Assembly (NCBI GenBank): GCA_950106755.1
Contig: OX467090.1
Span: forward strand, 16,429,489 to 16,493,488
Length of the DNA stretch: 64,000 bases
Direction of reading: 5' to 3'
Source: Climacium dendroides
Lineage: Eukaryota; Streptophyta; Bryopsida; Hypnales; Climaciaceae
The translations under genes were made by a program, and so were the position numbers. Below, piece by piece: positions 20,610 through 32,345 of this stretch. The notes under the pieces were generated by a model. The model was not told the DNA's origin. It made no database searches and was given only the letters and a program-made list of their open reading frames with translations. How positions within the stretch are numbered: the first letter of the stretch is position 1; every line of letters begins with the position of its first letter.

Positions 20610-22143
20610 GTTGAGACGACAGCAGATGAAGTCGATTTGTCCACTAGGGAGGGTGTCACCTCCCCTTCGCCTTATGAAGATAGTGTTGACTATGGAGAAG
20701 GCGACGACATTTATGAAGATCTGGATGTCTCAGGTGGGCAGGGCAGAAATGTCGTAGTCGACGGTTTAGCCCAAGCGGATGGCACAGCAGCAACCTCCTC
20801 GCAGGTATGTTAAACAAGTCATTACAACTTTTGATGCTTGATCTCTTTTATTTTGTTAGGAAATTGCAATGTTAGAGTGTGGTAGTTCTATTATAAAATC
20901 TTATTCGTATTCGTGCTGCGTGACAGGATGGCAACGCCAATCCTTGATGGCTTGATTTCTTCGCACGAACAGCGAACCCGTCCACGGAGAGGATGCGTCT
21001 AGTCAAGTGTAGCATACTGTTCTGAGTGTACAGTTTAGTCGGCCATAGATCAAAACATGTATCATTTTCTTTGTAAATAAAGAGAGGATTTTCTTTTATA
21101 GACCATGCATATGCATCTAATTGCATTCAATTCATGTTTTTTCCCTCAGCTCCAAAAACATCAAAGCATACATTGTCCGTTGCCTATGAAGGCTTTGCCA
21201 AACGGCAACCAAGAGATTAGTGGGATTCGGTTTGTGTTTCCGCAATTTGGAAGTCCATCCTCTGCATTTAATCAGGTAACACCATTCTCTGTTGTTTTTC
21301 TCTGGTCAGGTAGAATCAAAGGGAGCAGCAAGAGACATTGTCTCGAGGAACGTCCCAGTGATAGGGCCAGAAACCAGGCCAAAGTGGTTGAACATTGTCT
21401 TCGACTTGAACGGCGTTCTCTGCCAAGTGGTTTCAAAGTCCTCTGTTGCAAAGTTAAAGCACTTGCAAGTCAAAGACCATGTTCTATGCCATAGAATTCC
21501 AACAGTAATTGGGACCGAGGTTGTATTTGCTCGACCGAATGTTGGGCAATTCCTCCGTGAGGTTTTTGACATTGCGAAGAGGGTGGTAGTGTGGACCACG
21601 ATGATGAGGCACAATGCAGAACCTATTGTGGAACATCTCTTCCATGGTGTCAAGTACCCGTTTGACATCCTAGGTCAAGAGCAATGTCTCAAGATTGAGG
21701 TCTCCGAGGGAAAGCACTTTCATTTGGGGGGCAAAGTCCATTGCATGAAAGTATTGTCGGAGACCCTTTTCACAAGTCCTAGTGGCGGGGATCCGTTCTC
21801 AATGAATAACACCCTCCTCATTGACGACTCTCCTACCGAGAGCGTCTGCAATGAGAACGGCAATTCCATCTTCTTGGACACCTGGAGTCGTGTGAAACGG
21901 AGGGACGACATTCTTATGGACGAATTCTTACCTTGGCTCAAGCACCTCCATCTGAACTGCAACGACAGGGACTTGCGAGGTTACGTCCAAGACAAACGGA
22001 TTGGCCTGAATCCTTTGGGTGCCCGTGACCTCTCAATGCAACAGATCGTAGAAGCAATGAGAGAGTCCAGTAGAAACCTAGGTATTCGATACGAGCTTCC
22101 TGGGATAGAATTAGTGGTAGGGCGAGGTCGCCGTAGGAAGTAG
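20610..22143 (+). pseudogene. Host unit H, piece 5: FCP1/NIF-type HAD phosphatase-like protein
   Basis: Likely exons are 20610-20804 (acidic, ends SSQ before GTATGT), 21150-21275 and 21310-22143. The last holds the FCP1-homology domain. Motif I reads FDLNGVLC near 21400, where active enzymes have DxDxT/V, so the second Asp is replaced by Asn. ARPNVGQFLREVF, then VVVWTTMM, then LLIDDSPTES near 21820 match the family's later motifs. Active members dephosphorylate serine in proteins such as the RNA polymerase II tail; this one may be inactive. The gap between the last two exons is only 34 bp, too short for a normal plant intron, which suggests decay or a deletion. Element A interrupts upstream coding sequence. 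Confidence 0.6.
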
Positions 22144-22382
22144 ACTTCTCTAGTCCTCGCGTAGAGACCTACTTGTTGTAAATGTCACCTACTTGTTGTA
22201 AATTAATCATGTACGATACACTTTGTGGTAAAATAATAAACTCCATTGAAGACAGCTTGACACCTAATATTTGATTTAGAAGCTGGGGTTTTTTCTTGTG
22301 GCGCTTGGTCAAGAGCTATTGGCCTTGCAAAAGGATTACTTGAAAGTACATCCCTGATACTTGTATTTTGTGCTTGCTCTAG

Positions 22383-23303
22383 GTTGGACTACCCTTTGGT
22401 GAATATCCTCCAAAAAGGCAAAGGCTAACGAAGAGTCTCCGATTTGGATCAGAGAAATCAATCTCAACCTCCAACGAGTCAGTGGATAGGAGCTGTAACT
22501 CAGCGGACGGGAGTTGCGACACCATTCCCATATCCAAACCGTACTTGCTGCACTCCGCCACGGATGCAGCATCCACGGCCATAGACTACATGAAGGGGGA
22601 CGTAGAGGACGGTGTAGTCGACAGTCCACCAAGTAAAGGCTCATTCAAGACTCCCATCTGCTCCCCGTTGCCGCTCAAACGGGCGTCTTCGACTCCAGCC
22701 GATTCGTTTTCATCTCCTCCGCGATCGGAGGCCGCAACAAGTCGGAGACTCCACCTCATCCCCGAACTTGGTGCGAGATATCATAGACTCGACGATGTTA
22801 CACGTTTGACAACATCCGTGGTGCCTTCAAACTTGAACAAGAGTACCGACTCCTCTGATTTTCCAGTGAATCGGAAGTCTACAAGTGATATTCGAGTACC
22901 TCAACTTAGAGATAATTGGCCTCGCCCCACAGTGGGGGTTGGAGCGAGACGATTACTTCCCTCACGAGAGAATATTCATACAAAGAGGTTTCTTCAAAAC
23001 CGTCGGTGGCATTCGGGCTCCAAGTCCAGTGGATCTGATACTATGTGCATACCCAATGTCAAACTCTTGGTGCCAAAGCCGTTACGAGGATCAAAATCCC
23101 TTTCCGCCTCCGAGGCTCCTCCTAGTACCTGCAAGCCACTTCGCAGTGAGGCTAGAGCTAGAAGTACGGAGGTCTCAAGTATACAGTTCGATGAAAGAGC
23201 ATGGCATTCTGCTTCGCGACGCAAGGATATTTTGAAAGGCCTAGCAGACCTTAAGGCATTGGAGGCTAAACAAAAGAGTTGTGTAGACAATAGCGATGCT
23301 TAG
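22383..23303 (+). CDS. Basic Ser/Arg-rich protein of unit H, last exon
   Basis: The frame is open from a good acceptor (CTTGCTCTAG before 22383) to TAG at 23301-23303, 307 codons. It begins VGLPFGEYPPKRQRLTKSL, with a possible nuclear localisation signal KRQR. It is rich in Ser, Pro and Arg, has no recognisable fold, and ends GLADLKALEAKQKS. It lies 240 bp after the phosphatase-like frame and may be a separate gene or a spliced continuation of it. 22144-22382 holds AT-rich intron-like DNA with a short direct repeat (CCTACTTGTTGTAAAT twice near 22167-22203). Confidence 0.45.
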   Translation, partial: VGLPFGEYPPKRQRLTKSLRFGSEKSISTSNESVDRSCNSADGSCDTIPISKPYLLHSATDAASTAIDYMKGDVEDGVVDSPPSKGSFKTPICSPLPLKRASSTPADSFSSPPRSEAATSRRLHLIPELGARYHRLDDVTRLTTSVVPSNLNKSTDSSDFPVNRKSTSDIRVPQLRDNWPRPTVGVGARRLLPSRENIHTKRFLQNRRWHSGSKSSGSDTMCIPNVKLLVPKPLRGSKSLSASEAPPSTCKPLRSEARARSTEVSSIQFDERAWHSASRRKDILKGLADLKALEAKQKSCVDNSDA

Positions 23304-24069
23304 GAAAAAAATGGAAGTTTTGGAGGCTATAGGCTATTTCTCTTGTACTATACATACAGCGTATACATCATGCCTATAGCCCCATATTCATCAAAGTGAA
23401 GTGCTTTGCATTTAAGCAGTCACTTCATATATACATAGGACTCATGAGAAATTAAGAGATTATATTTTGAGAACTACAGAAGCCAATCAAGGCAAAATTA
23501 CATGACTTGAATTCAAATCCTTGAGTACATTCAACTTCCAAGTGTGAATTTGCTTGTATTTTCTTTCCAAACCCTAAACCTGACATTTTTCGTTGTAAAG
23601 TATTTCACCTTATTTGTGCACTTCTTTGAAATTGTAGTCTCAATTTTGCCTAAAACTCTATAAACTAAACTGTTTTTTATCATTGAGCCTACAACTTCTT
23701 CCCCAAAAAAACTTTAACATGTGTTTTCAAAGTCTCAAAATTACCATTCTGTCTCAATTTAACGAATAAGGCCTTCTATTTGGCAAAAACTCTATGGGAA
23801 TCTTTTCATAGATATTTCTAACACTTACTAGGCCTTATATCAACCCATACTACTATTCTTTAGGCCTGGAACACGTCATGGGCTTTTTAAGAAAAATTCA
23901 AATAAAAGACCAAGTTTGGTGCCTTCCTATTATTTTGGCCAACATGGCTAAATCCTATCTTAGACCCTTAATTATCATTTTAACACCTATTTAGTCGTTG
24001 AAAATAGTAATTGGATGTTTTTAGTGCATCTTTGGGCTTTTGAGGAATAATACAACCTATTCATAGGGA
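23304..24069. other. AT-rich non-coding stretch between unit H and the MULE
   Basis: No ORF, repeat or hairpin is convincing here. It may hold the right end of unit H, but I found no terminal repeat. Confidence 0.5.
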
Positions 24070-24079
24070 TTTCCTTTAG

Positions 24080-24190
24080 CAGGGTTGCTATTTGGCGAGC
24101 CTGTGAGCCTATGAGCTTGTGAGCGGGAAAAAAAAAATCGAAAAAAATTTGTAATTTTATATACGTGACCTATGACCGTGGATTTTGTGC
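24080..24190 (+). repeat. Left terminal inverted repeat of the MULE
   Basis: It begins CAGGGTTGCTATTTGGCGAG and includes GAGCTTGTGAGCGGGAAAAA and GACCTATGACCGTGGA. The right end has the inverse counterparts, and 48418 onward has a direct relative. Confidence 0.8.
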
Positions 24191-24519
24191 CGCTTATGAT
24201 GTGGTTAATGTAGGGTCTATGTTTGAGAGGCAAGGAAGGCTATTTGTATTTTTGTGTCTTTGTTGTTGGATTTGACAAATTTTTGTCAATTAAAATGACA
24301 AGGGAGTAAGTAGAAAACATAGAAGGGAATTAAATACATCCATGAAGTAGCTATGAAACACACAAATTCAATTATAATGAAAATCAACACACAATAGTTT
24401 GACTCAAGAGATTTGTCAATCTCTTGAATCTAGGTTGTGTATTCCGTTGCATAATCAAAACCTATAGATGACTTAGAGGACTCTCTACCTTTGAATGCAG
24501 AAACATCTAAATACTATAG

Positions 24520-26753
24520 GACATTTAAAGTATAAGTGTCTTTTCGACATTTTGGTTTGGAGCAACCAAACTTTGCAAAGGCACTTGCCATCTCCTCAAC
24601 ATAGATTGGAAGCTCAAAAGGCTTCTCTGGATTGATGAAAACACTTTGTTGCGGCAAGATGGCATTTGCTGGTATCAATCTGCTATCTTTGCAGTAGAAA
24701 AAAATATGTTGTTAATATTGTAGAATGTGGAAGTCTTCACCGAAAGAAGGATTAAAGAAAATGCCAACTTACTTATTGGATTTTCCCTTGCAAATGAATT
24801 TGTGAGCTACCACGGACATCTCTTCCAGATCTTGTGAAGGCTCCACTACCGGTGTCGGCGTTGGTATGGCCACCACAAGTGCTATTGACTTCCTCATTGG
24901 TTTGAGGATGGCATCATAGATGTCTTTATTCCCTTCCAAAGCCACAATGTGGTGGCCAATGCTACGACAGGCTATAATGCATGCACTTGGAGGCAATGGA
25001 ATTGGTTTAGGTTAATTTGAAAATTGAATTGCAAGAATACATTCAGGGTATTAAATTTATGAAGCAAGAAGTCACTTGTAGATGCGGTGTAATCCAAAAT
25101 GAAATCTCCTTTGTTGCTTGTGGCTTCAAGGAAAATAGTAAAGAACCTTGGGTCTTTTTCGCGTCTGCCTCGCACGGTTTTTCTCCATTCATAGCCATGT
25201 CATCCGGGTGGGTGTAATTCATCAACATGTCATCAGTAGCAATGTCAACACCGACCTTCATTAAGGTTGTAAGCAAATTTGGATTTCCCTTTGGAGCCAA
25301 CGTCCTTCACAAGGAGAGTCACTCCAAAGTTCTGCATCTGCTACATCCACAACAAATGCACATTAGAACGCATAAAATGTAGTGAATTAAATTGTTCATG
25401 GAAGCCAAAGAATTTGAAAGGAAATTATCGTCTTGGTTTTGTTAATGGCAAAGGTGAGGTGCATGCGGTTCATCTCCATCCAATCCTTCTTCTTCAGCAA
25501 ATCATAAGTTTTACAAACACCAACAATGTTCTCCTTCAACCGCGTGCTATACAAATGAAACAAAATGATGCACCCATCATCCTGAAAATGTTTGCGGCAA
25601 AGTTGCATGCCAACTGCAGAGCCTCATCATCTAGATCTGCATTCCATTTTGGCACCTCTTGAGGTGGTTTTGAGAGTCCTGGCAAGGGTAAGTTTTTGGG
25701 GCAATCTAGAAATATGACATCCACCACCGGCCTAACGTTTGGCACACCTTCAAACATGCGAGTCTTCCTAGCCGACATCTACAAAGATGTAGTATAAGAA
25801 AAATTTAATTAGAATTACAAATAACACTCATGTGATGTATTAGCAATAAATGAACTTCCAACACAAAGATATAGACGACTACCTTTTTATAGACAACTAT
25901 ACACGTTGTGAAGACCTGATCCAAATATGATGATAACAAACTCTACACTTCTGAATAAGAATTTTAATATTAAACATCACCAACTTCCGTATCTTGATTA
26001 CTGGATTTTAATCACTTACCCTCATGTACCAAATACATTTCGCAAGAAACCCAAGAAATAAATTTTCAGAGACGGGCTTTGGTGGGAACTTCCTTGCTTT
26101 GCAAAATGGAAGAGGAGTTCTACCACCTCAACATCTTGATCTTTTGTGCAGCCGCCATATTGCACGTGGACACCATTTGCAACTTCTCCAACATCATCTC
26201 GGGCAACTCATTATTGCTCCAATGCCTCTCCTCCCATAAACAAGAGCACATCCAACTCTTGTTAGCGTATAAATAGAAAACGAGGGAAATTAAAGTCGTG
26301 CTACGCCTGAAAATCCAACTTGCCTCTTATAAGAACTTTGGACCATTGGACGGAGATGCCACCGTAGAACATAGCCGCTCCATCACGATATCCGCTTGCT
26401 AATTCCTACTCCAATTTCGTGATGTCACAAGTGACTGTAGGTCTGACCATGGGCATGGCAACAAGCCTAAACAGTGGAATGTGTAGTCAAAAGAGGTTTT
26501 CAAGCTTCATGAACAAACTGGAGAACATATCCGCGGAATCTCCTTTTTGTATGTGCCGTAGTTCATCCTCTAGGAGTCCTTTCTCATTATCCTTGAGCTC
26601 CTCTATTTGCATGGGATCTTGTCCCTCTCCTTCTTCGTCTTCTTCTTCATCATCTTCTTCTTTGTCACCTATATTCGGTTGCATCGTATCATCAGTGCTT
26701 GGAGTCTCCAAAATGGTTTCCTCTTGAATTTGTCTAAGGGGTGAGACATCCAT
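24520..26753 (-). pseudogene. DNA N4/N6-methyltransferase-like gene inside the MULE, decayed
   Basis: Read from right to left there is an acidic start (26753-26487, with MDVSPLRQIQEETILETPS and a run of D/E). A worn helical section follows (ELPEMMLEKLQMVSTCNMAA, 26220-26140), then VDVIFLDCPKNLPLPGL (25720-25670), which resembles a D-x-P-Y catalytic motif with the final aromatic lost. Further on, EKDPRFFTIFLEATSNKGDF and ILDYTAST (25175-25080) precede, across a probable intron, GHHIVALEGNKDIYDAI (24955-24900). The last two blocks look like the S-adenosylmethionine-binding part of the N4/N6 DNA methylase fold. Frames change several times, so it cannot be active as it stands. Whether the MULE captured it or always carried it is unclear. 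Confidence 0.55.
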
Positions 26754-27400
26754 CTACATGTAGAATTCTAGTCACATTAGATTTTATTTTCAAAATAAAT
26801 GAGAAGTGAAATTGGTGCAAGGAGACTTCTTTTAGCATACTTTAAATGGCTATACTGTAAATGAGATAAGTACTCACATATGAGTAGGATGGCAAAAATG
26901 TGATACAAAATGAGCCTCCAAAGGTCTATAATATCTGAAAATGAAACCGCCATATCACTATGATTGACATCCTAGTGTATGATGTCAACATCATCATCTT
27001 CATCAAAGTTTGAACTCAAGATGATGACCTCGTTTGTGTAAACTCTACCAGTGTTGATGCTCTCACACGCTTCTTCAAATGGTGGACAAGAACTAGCATT
27101 TGAGAGCTCAATAGCGAAAGAATATTCTATCTCTAAACTCTCAGGTGAGAACCATGGCCCTGGGCCCAGTTCCTATCTCTCTCAAAGTCATTTTCTGCAC
27201 ACTCTGCAATATCCATAATATCTACAAAACTCACCAAATTCCTTTCATCATCAGTGGAGTTAGTAGAGAGCTCCTAGCCTAGCTGAGCCCACTTCTTTGG
27301 TTGAGAGATCCCTCCAATTTGTAGTGATGTTATGGTTTGGTCAAGCAAAGCCTACTTCTCTGCAATAGACAATCTCAAGTGCTTGCCTTTGCGTTGGCCA
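26754..27400 (-). other. Degraded upstream part of the methyltransferase-like gene
   Basis: Minus-strand reading gives broken coding-like segments such as DIMDIAECAENDFERDRNW (about 27215-27150), without a lasting frame. It may be the eroded N-terminal exon region of the gene at 24520-26753. No other feature is visible. Confidence 0.3.
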
Positions 27401-27584
27401 CACTATAAGAAACCCAAGTTTTTTTTGACAAGCCCAAATTTTTTATGACGCATTTTTTTGGACATCTTTGTTGTTTTTATGTTTCTTATGATGTTCATTG
27501 GATATTTTTGTTGACAAAGATGTCCAAAAAAATGCATCACAAAAAATTTGGGCATGTAAAAAAAAACATGGGTTTCTTCTAGTG
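27401..27584. mobile_element. CACTA-type MITE, 184 bp, TSD CCA
   Basis: It starts CACTATAAGAAACCCAAGTT and ends AACATGGGTTTCTTCTAGTG, with CCA on both sides (27398-27400 and 27585-27587). Almost the whole length folds back on itself: the halves around TTTGGACATCTTTGTTG and CAAAGATGTCCAAA pair. It has no coding capacity. Its first 12 bases match the end of the large CACTA element at 51484, so that family could mobilise it. Confidence 0.85.
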
Positions 27585-28247
27585 CCACCTTGTAAAACCG
27601 AATTACTGTAAAATGAGAGGATCTCAAGAATATAAAGCCAGAACTATCCGGACACAAAATAGTGAGCATACTACAATCAATACATACGAATGACAATGTA
27701 TTCTACAACCACTCACGTTTCACTTCACTAAAATCCCTTACACAAGCTTTTTTCCGTAATGGGTCAATATCAAAATGATGGCAAGTGAATGAAAAAGGTC
27801 ATCAACCTTGAAACCCTGTGCTAAATTTTATATTCAAATATTCTATATATGAATATGAATAATATAAAGATATTAAGCCCACACAAATCCTGAACAAGGA
27901 AATATTCCATTAGTACAGGTTAAGGATGAACATCTTCCAAAAAAATCTTAATCCAGTCCTTAGGATAGAATATGATATCTATCATGTCATTTCCGATCAT
28001 GTGCAAAATAATAGAAGAAGGTTTGAGTTAATCTACAAAACACTAAATCAAATTTTTAATTATATATGCATTTGTTTCATCATACCCGTATCCAATTCAC
28101 GAAAGTAGAGATGGGTGGTTAGGATTTTAACCTCCTCTGATATGACAACTGAACCCCCGGCAAGCCCTCCAAGAGTATGAGGAATCTAGGATTCCACGAA
28201 TAGAAGATGACACATGATCAGACCAAAAGCAAAAGGCAAGATGTAAC
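27585..28247. other. AT-rich non-coding sequence inside the MULE
   Basis: No supported gene or repeat seen. Short ORFs here have no coding character. Confidence 0.5.
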
Positions 28248-28340
28248 AAAAACTTTTAAGATCAAGTTGAGATTCCTCTGTGAACACCGTCGGCTCCGAC
28301 GGTGTTCACCAAGGAATGTCAACTTGATCTTAAAAGTTTT
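28248..28340. repeat. Large hairpin with palindromic core GTCGGCTCCGAC
   Basis: Two arms of about 45 bp (AAAACTTTTAAGATCAAGTT and its inverse) surround a perfect palindrome at 28280-28309. Pairing extends over nearly the whole 93 bp with few mismatches. A MITE or foldback element is likely. Confidence 0.7.
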
Positions 28341-28578
28341 GCTTCATTCATTCAAAATCAAAAATTTGGTCCAAAAAATATGAACAAAGAGGATTCACTT
28401 CCAAGTTGATGACAATCTTAAGCTTCACCACGAGGTTCTAGAGGAAACCGCTATTAAATTAGGGAAGTTATGATCTATAAGTTGTCGAGGACTATATATG
28501 AAGAGCCAAAAGAAATCAATTACGTGATTTAGTCAAGTTGTCAGATCCTAAAAGCTCCCCTCTTCTAAAAATTCTTTT

Positions 28579-28662
28579 ATTTTAGATCAAGCTGCATATT
28601 CTCCAAGGACATCATCGGAGCCGACGGTGTTCATAGAGGAATCTCAGCTTGATCTTAAAAAT
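28579..28662. repeat. Second hairpin related to 28248-28340
   Basis: The arms TTTTAGATCAAGCTG and CAGCTTGATCTTAAAA enclose CATCGGAGCCGACGGTGTTC. It is a worn relative of the first hairpin with the same core type. Confidence 0.6.
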
Positions 28663-28840
28663 ATTTGTTTTTTCTTCCATTTCTGAAAAAAAATTTACCA
28701 AACGCATTACTTGCGACGCATCGATCTCGTAACGCACGTGAATGGCATCATGCAACTAATATAAGTTGTGGGCCATGTGCGTGACGGATACCTTTTGAGT
28801 GCTAGCAATGGATCTCAAAAATCATTGCGTGTTGTAGAAT

Positions 28841-30160
28841 TTCCGATTTTGGGAGTTACAAAACCGTCCTTGTCGTAGAATTCTCAATTTTTAGAGTTAC
28901 GGAACGCATAATATACCATTGGAAAGCTCTACTCAATATCTTTCCAATGACATATTACAAGCTTGATAACTCCAAAAATTGAAAATTCTACAACATGAGA
29001 CGATTTTGGAGATCAAACGCTGGCACTCGCAAGGTAGCCGTCGGATCCGACGGCTACCTTACGGATGCCTGCGTTAGATCCCAAAAATCGTCGCGTGTCG
29101 TAGAATTCTCAACTTTTGGGAGTTATAGAACCGTCCTTGTCATAGAATTCTCAATTTTTAGAGTTACGGAACGCATAATATACCATTGGAAAGCTCTACT
29201 CAATATCTTTCCAATGACATATTACAAGCTCGATAACTCCAAAAATTGAAAATTCTACAACATGAGACGATTTTGGAGATCAAACGCTGGCACTCGCAAG
29301 GTAGCCGTCGGATCCAACGGCTACCTTACGGATGCCTGCGTTAGATCCCAAAAATCGTCGCGTGTCGTAGAATTCTCAACTTTTGGGAGTTATAGAACCG
29401 TCCTTGTCATAGAATTCTCAATTTTTAGAGTTACGGAACGCATAATATACCATTGGAAAGCTCTACTCAATATCTTTCCAATGACATATTACAAGCTCGA
29501 TAACTCCAAAAATTGAAAATTCTACAACATGAGACGATTTTGGAGATCAAACGCTGGCACTCGCAAGGTAGCCGTCGGATCCAACGGCTACCTTACGGAT
29601 GCCTGCGTTAGATCCCAAAAATCGTCGCGTGTCGTAGAATTCTCAACTTTTGGGAGTTATAGAACCGTCCTTGTCATAGAATTCTCAATTTTTAGAGTTA
29701 CGGAACGCATAATATACCATTGGAAAGCTCTACTCAATATCTTTCCAATGACATATTACAAGCTCGATAACTCCAAAAATTGAAAATTCTACAACATGAG
29801 ACGATTTTGGGGATCAAACGCTGGCACTCGCAAGGTAGCCGTCGGATCCGACGGCTACCTTACGGATGCCTGCGTTAGATCCCAAAAATCGTCGTGTGTC
29901 GTAGAATTCTCAACTTTGGGGAGTTATAGAACCGTCCTTGTCATAGAATTCTCAATTTTTAGAGTTACGGAACGCATAATATACCATTGGAAAGCTCTAC
30001 TCAATACCTTTCCAATGACATATTACAAGCTCGATAACTCCAAAAATTGAGAATTCTACGACACGAGACGATTTTTGAGATTACTTGTTGGCACCCGCAA
30101 GGTATCTATGGGATCCGACAGATACCTTACGTGTGCGAACAAGTGATTTTATAAATTGTC
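28841..30160. repeat. Tandem array of 267-bp units, each with nested inverted repeats
   Basis: Four nearly identical units plus partial units at both edges. The 30-bp palindrome (AAGGTAGCCGTCGGATCC and its inverse) begins at 29031, 29298, 29565, 29832 and, degraded, 30099, exactly 267 bp apart. Within each unit a second inverted repeat pairs TAGAATTCTCAATTTTTAGA with its counterpart about 100 bp later. The 84-residue ORFs in each unit arise because 267 is divisible by three and show no sign of being genes. The high identity between units suggests recent amplification. Confidence 0.85.
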
Positions 30161-30900
30161 TTTTTTGTAGAATTATCGGTTTTTAGAATTACTAAACGTA
30201 TAATATACGTGTAAGGACATACTGAAATCACATTGGAAGGTGAGAGTAGGTCGCAAGAACCTTCTCATGCCATGAAGAACAAAGTGAAGTATAGGACTAC
30301 CAAGTTGTACATAAAAATGAACAAACTACTAGTAGTAGCAAAATATTGCTAATGGGTAAGCTAATGGGTCTGTTTTTCTATAAAACAGTGAATAGAAATT
30401 GTGTATATTGTATAATCAATCTACACATCTAATAGTACATGTCTAAACAAAGTAGAGTCTCCTATTAGTTTAGGTGGAAAGGCACTAGAGTACAAATGAG
30501 GTTCTTGAAATGACAATGGGAAAGTTCCAATTGGTAGCCTCATGTAGTATGATATCCTTTTACAAAATCAAGATCTTACAATGGTGGAACTCCTCTATAC
30601 CATCTCACAGAACTACAAAATTCCCGAGAAAACCCATTTCGAAAAACTAGGATCTTTTCCTACCAAATGCATGTGGTATGCAGGGTTTAGTATATCTTCT
30701 CTTGCATCCACACAATTCTAGTTGGTGATGGTTCTTATGAGACATTTGATTCAAAAGTTTAGAGTGAACTTTCTCACATCAAAAATTGTGGGTTTTTAGG
30801 CGCAAGATCTGGGATCATAAATTTGGATCATACTTTGAGGGGTCAAATTATTTTAAGAAGGGAGAATTCTTCACGGCTTATGAAGGTTCAAGTGCAACTA
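30161..30900. other. AT-rich non-coding sequence inside the MULE
   Basis: No supported feature. Confidence 0.45.
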
Positions 30901-32345
30901 TTTGTGTAATTCTCATTCAATATATTCATTCAACTTAAAACTCAAAAATGTAGCTCTTTATAAATTAGTATGGCAATTTTTAGTTTGATTTGAAATTACG
31001 AACTCTTGATGTATCCATATAGAGTTCTATAATTTGTCAGAAACAGTTCATAATAAGTGCCTTCAATTGTCGAGCAAAAGAGCAAACAATTTGTTTGATG
31101 ACACTTATGATGACAACATTTGGGCGTGAATGCAAATCACTAATTACAGGACATACCTCAGAAACTACGCATCTGGATTAGGCCCATCGAAGGGGGAATT
31201 GAAATTGAGAGCTACAAGACGTATTAGATGTCCCAAGAAAATTGCAGAGGCGTTGAATACATTGCCAAAAGTTCATAGCATGGAAACTTGAGTACCCCAT
31301 TTGGAAAGAGAGGAAATATTTGGGAGCACAAAGAGGAGGTTGGACGTTTCTATTGGTGATGCTAAATACTCCCATAGTCCAGATAAGGTGAATTTCTCTC
31401 AACCGCGTGTCTGGACAAGGTCTACTAAGGCTCTAGAAGAATTAGTGGATGAGAAGCAAAAAACAAAAAAAGGTCCACCCCTCTTCGTTTGTAAACAATG
31501 CATGTGAAAGTGATTGTAACACATCAAAGTGGCACATAGCGTAGATTAGCCACAAATCAAATGCAAGATGTCAAGCTCAACAGCAAACATCTAACATCAA
31601 GTGTAATGCATAAATTGCAAAGGGAAAGAAGGGAATCCCAATGCCCACTTATTGCGAGCGTAAAGAAGAGTATGGAAGTAGGCGCGAGGTCATGGTAGAT
31701 TTCTAGTTCTGCTGGGATGACATTGAAAGGTGTGTAAAGGGTACAAAGCAAAAATGGGTGATTGATTGGCTTGCAGTGCTAGAATTGAAGCATGTATTGA
31801 GTGGAACCAAGCTCAGTCGAGACAAAACCTTGTTGCAGCATACAAGCTTCCACCTCCAAGAGTGATCAACATTGTCACCACGTCGACTATTCACCATATC
31901 CAAGATTTTCAAAACCATTCTATATAACTAACCGCTACCGAAGAATACAAATGCTTACCCAATAGTGAGGAATAATCGAACTATTAGGAGGATTGCAAAT
32001 GCTCCAACTACTAAGCACAGAAACAACTAGAAGAATGCTAGAAACATCACAAGACAGATTTTGGGAGTGACCCTACTTCCCTTTCTGGGCCTTGGTGCAA
32101 TAGTCCAGTTGAAGATAGGAATTGAGCCTAACAAAAATGGGTATCAAATTACGATGGGTATGTTTCCCTCATGTATATGCCCAGATTTTGTAAGTATAGC
32201 CGTATCAACAATAGGTACAAGACATGCAGTAGTATGTGAACTGTAAACACCTGTATTATTTGTACCGATACTTCTGCAAGACGGATATCCATGAAGACAA
32301 ATTCATTCATGCACCTAGTTATAGCTTCAATGAATTGAAGTTACT
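30901..32345 (+). pseudogene. SWIM-finger, MULE-type protein remnant
   Basis: Coding-like plus-strand blocks appear at 31255-31500 (LNTLPKVHSME; REEIFGSTKRRLDVSIGDA), at 31610-31860 (CKGKKGIPMPTYCERKEEYG; KWVIDWLAVLELKHVLSGT) and at 32140-32345. The last block reads ITMGMFPSCICPDFVS and, after a one-base shift, YVNCKHLYYLYRYF. The Cys-x-Cys ... Cys-x-His spacing (Cys codons 32172 and 32178; Cys 32242, His 32248) is a SWIM zinc finger, usual in Mutator-type transposases. No intact DDE domain was recognised. TAG stops and frameshifts show it is dead. Confidence 0.5.

Noticed and set aside
28995..30050. Four identical 84-codon ORFs as a gene family
   Set aside because: They follow from a 267-bp tandem repeat divisible by three and cross a perfect palindrome; no coding signal beyond the repeat.
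28841..30160. CRISPR-like array
   Set aside because: Units are 267 bp and identical throughout, with no unique spacers, in a plant genome.
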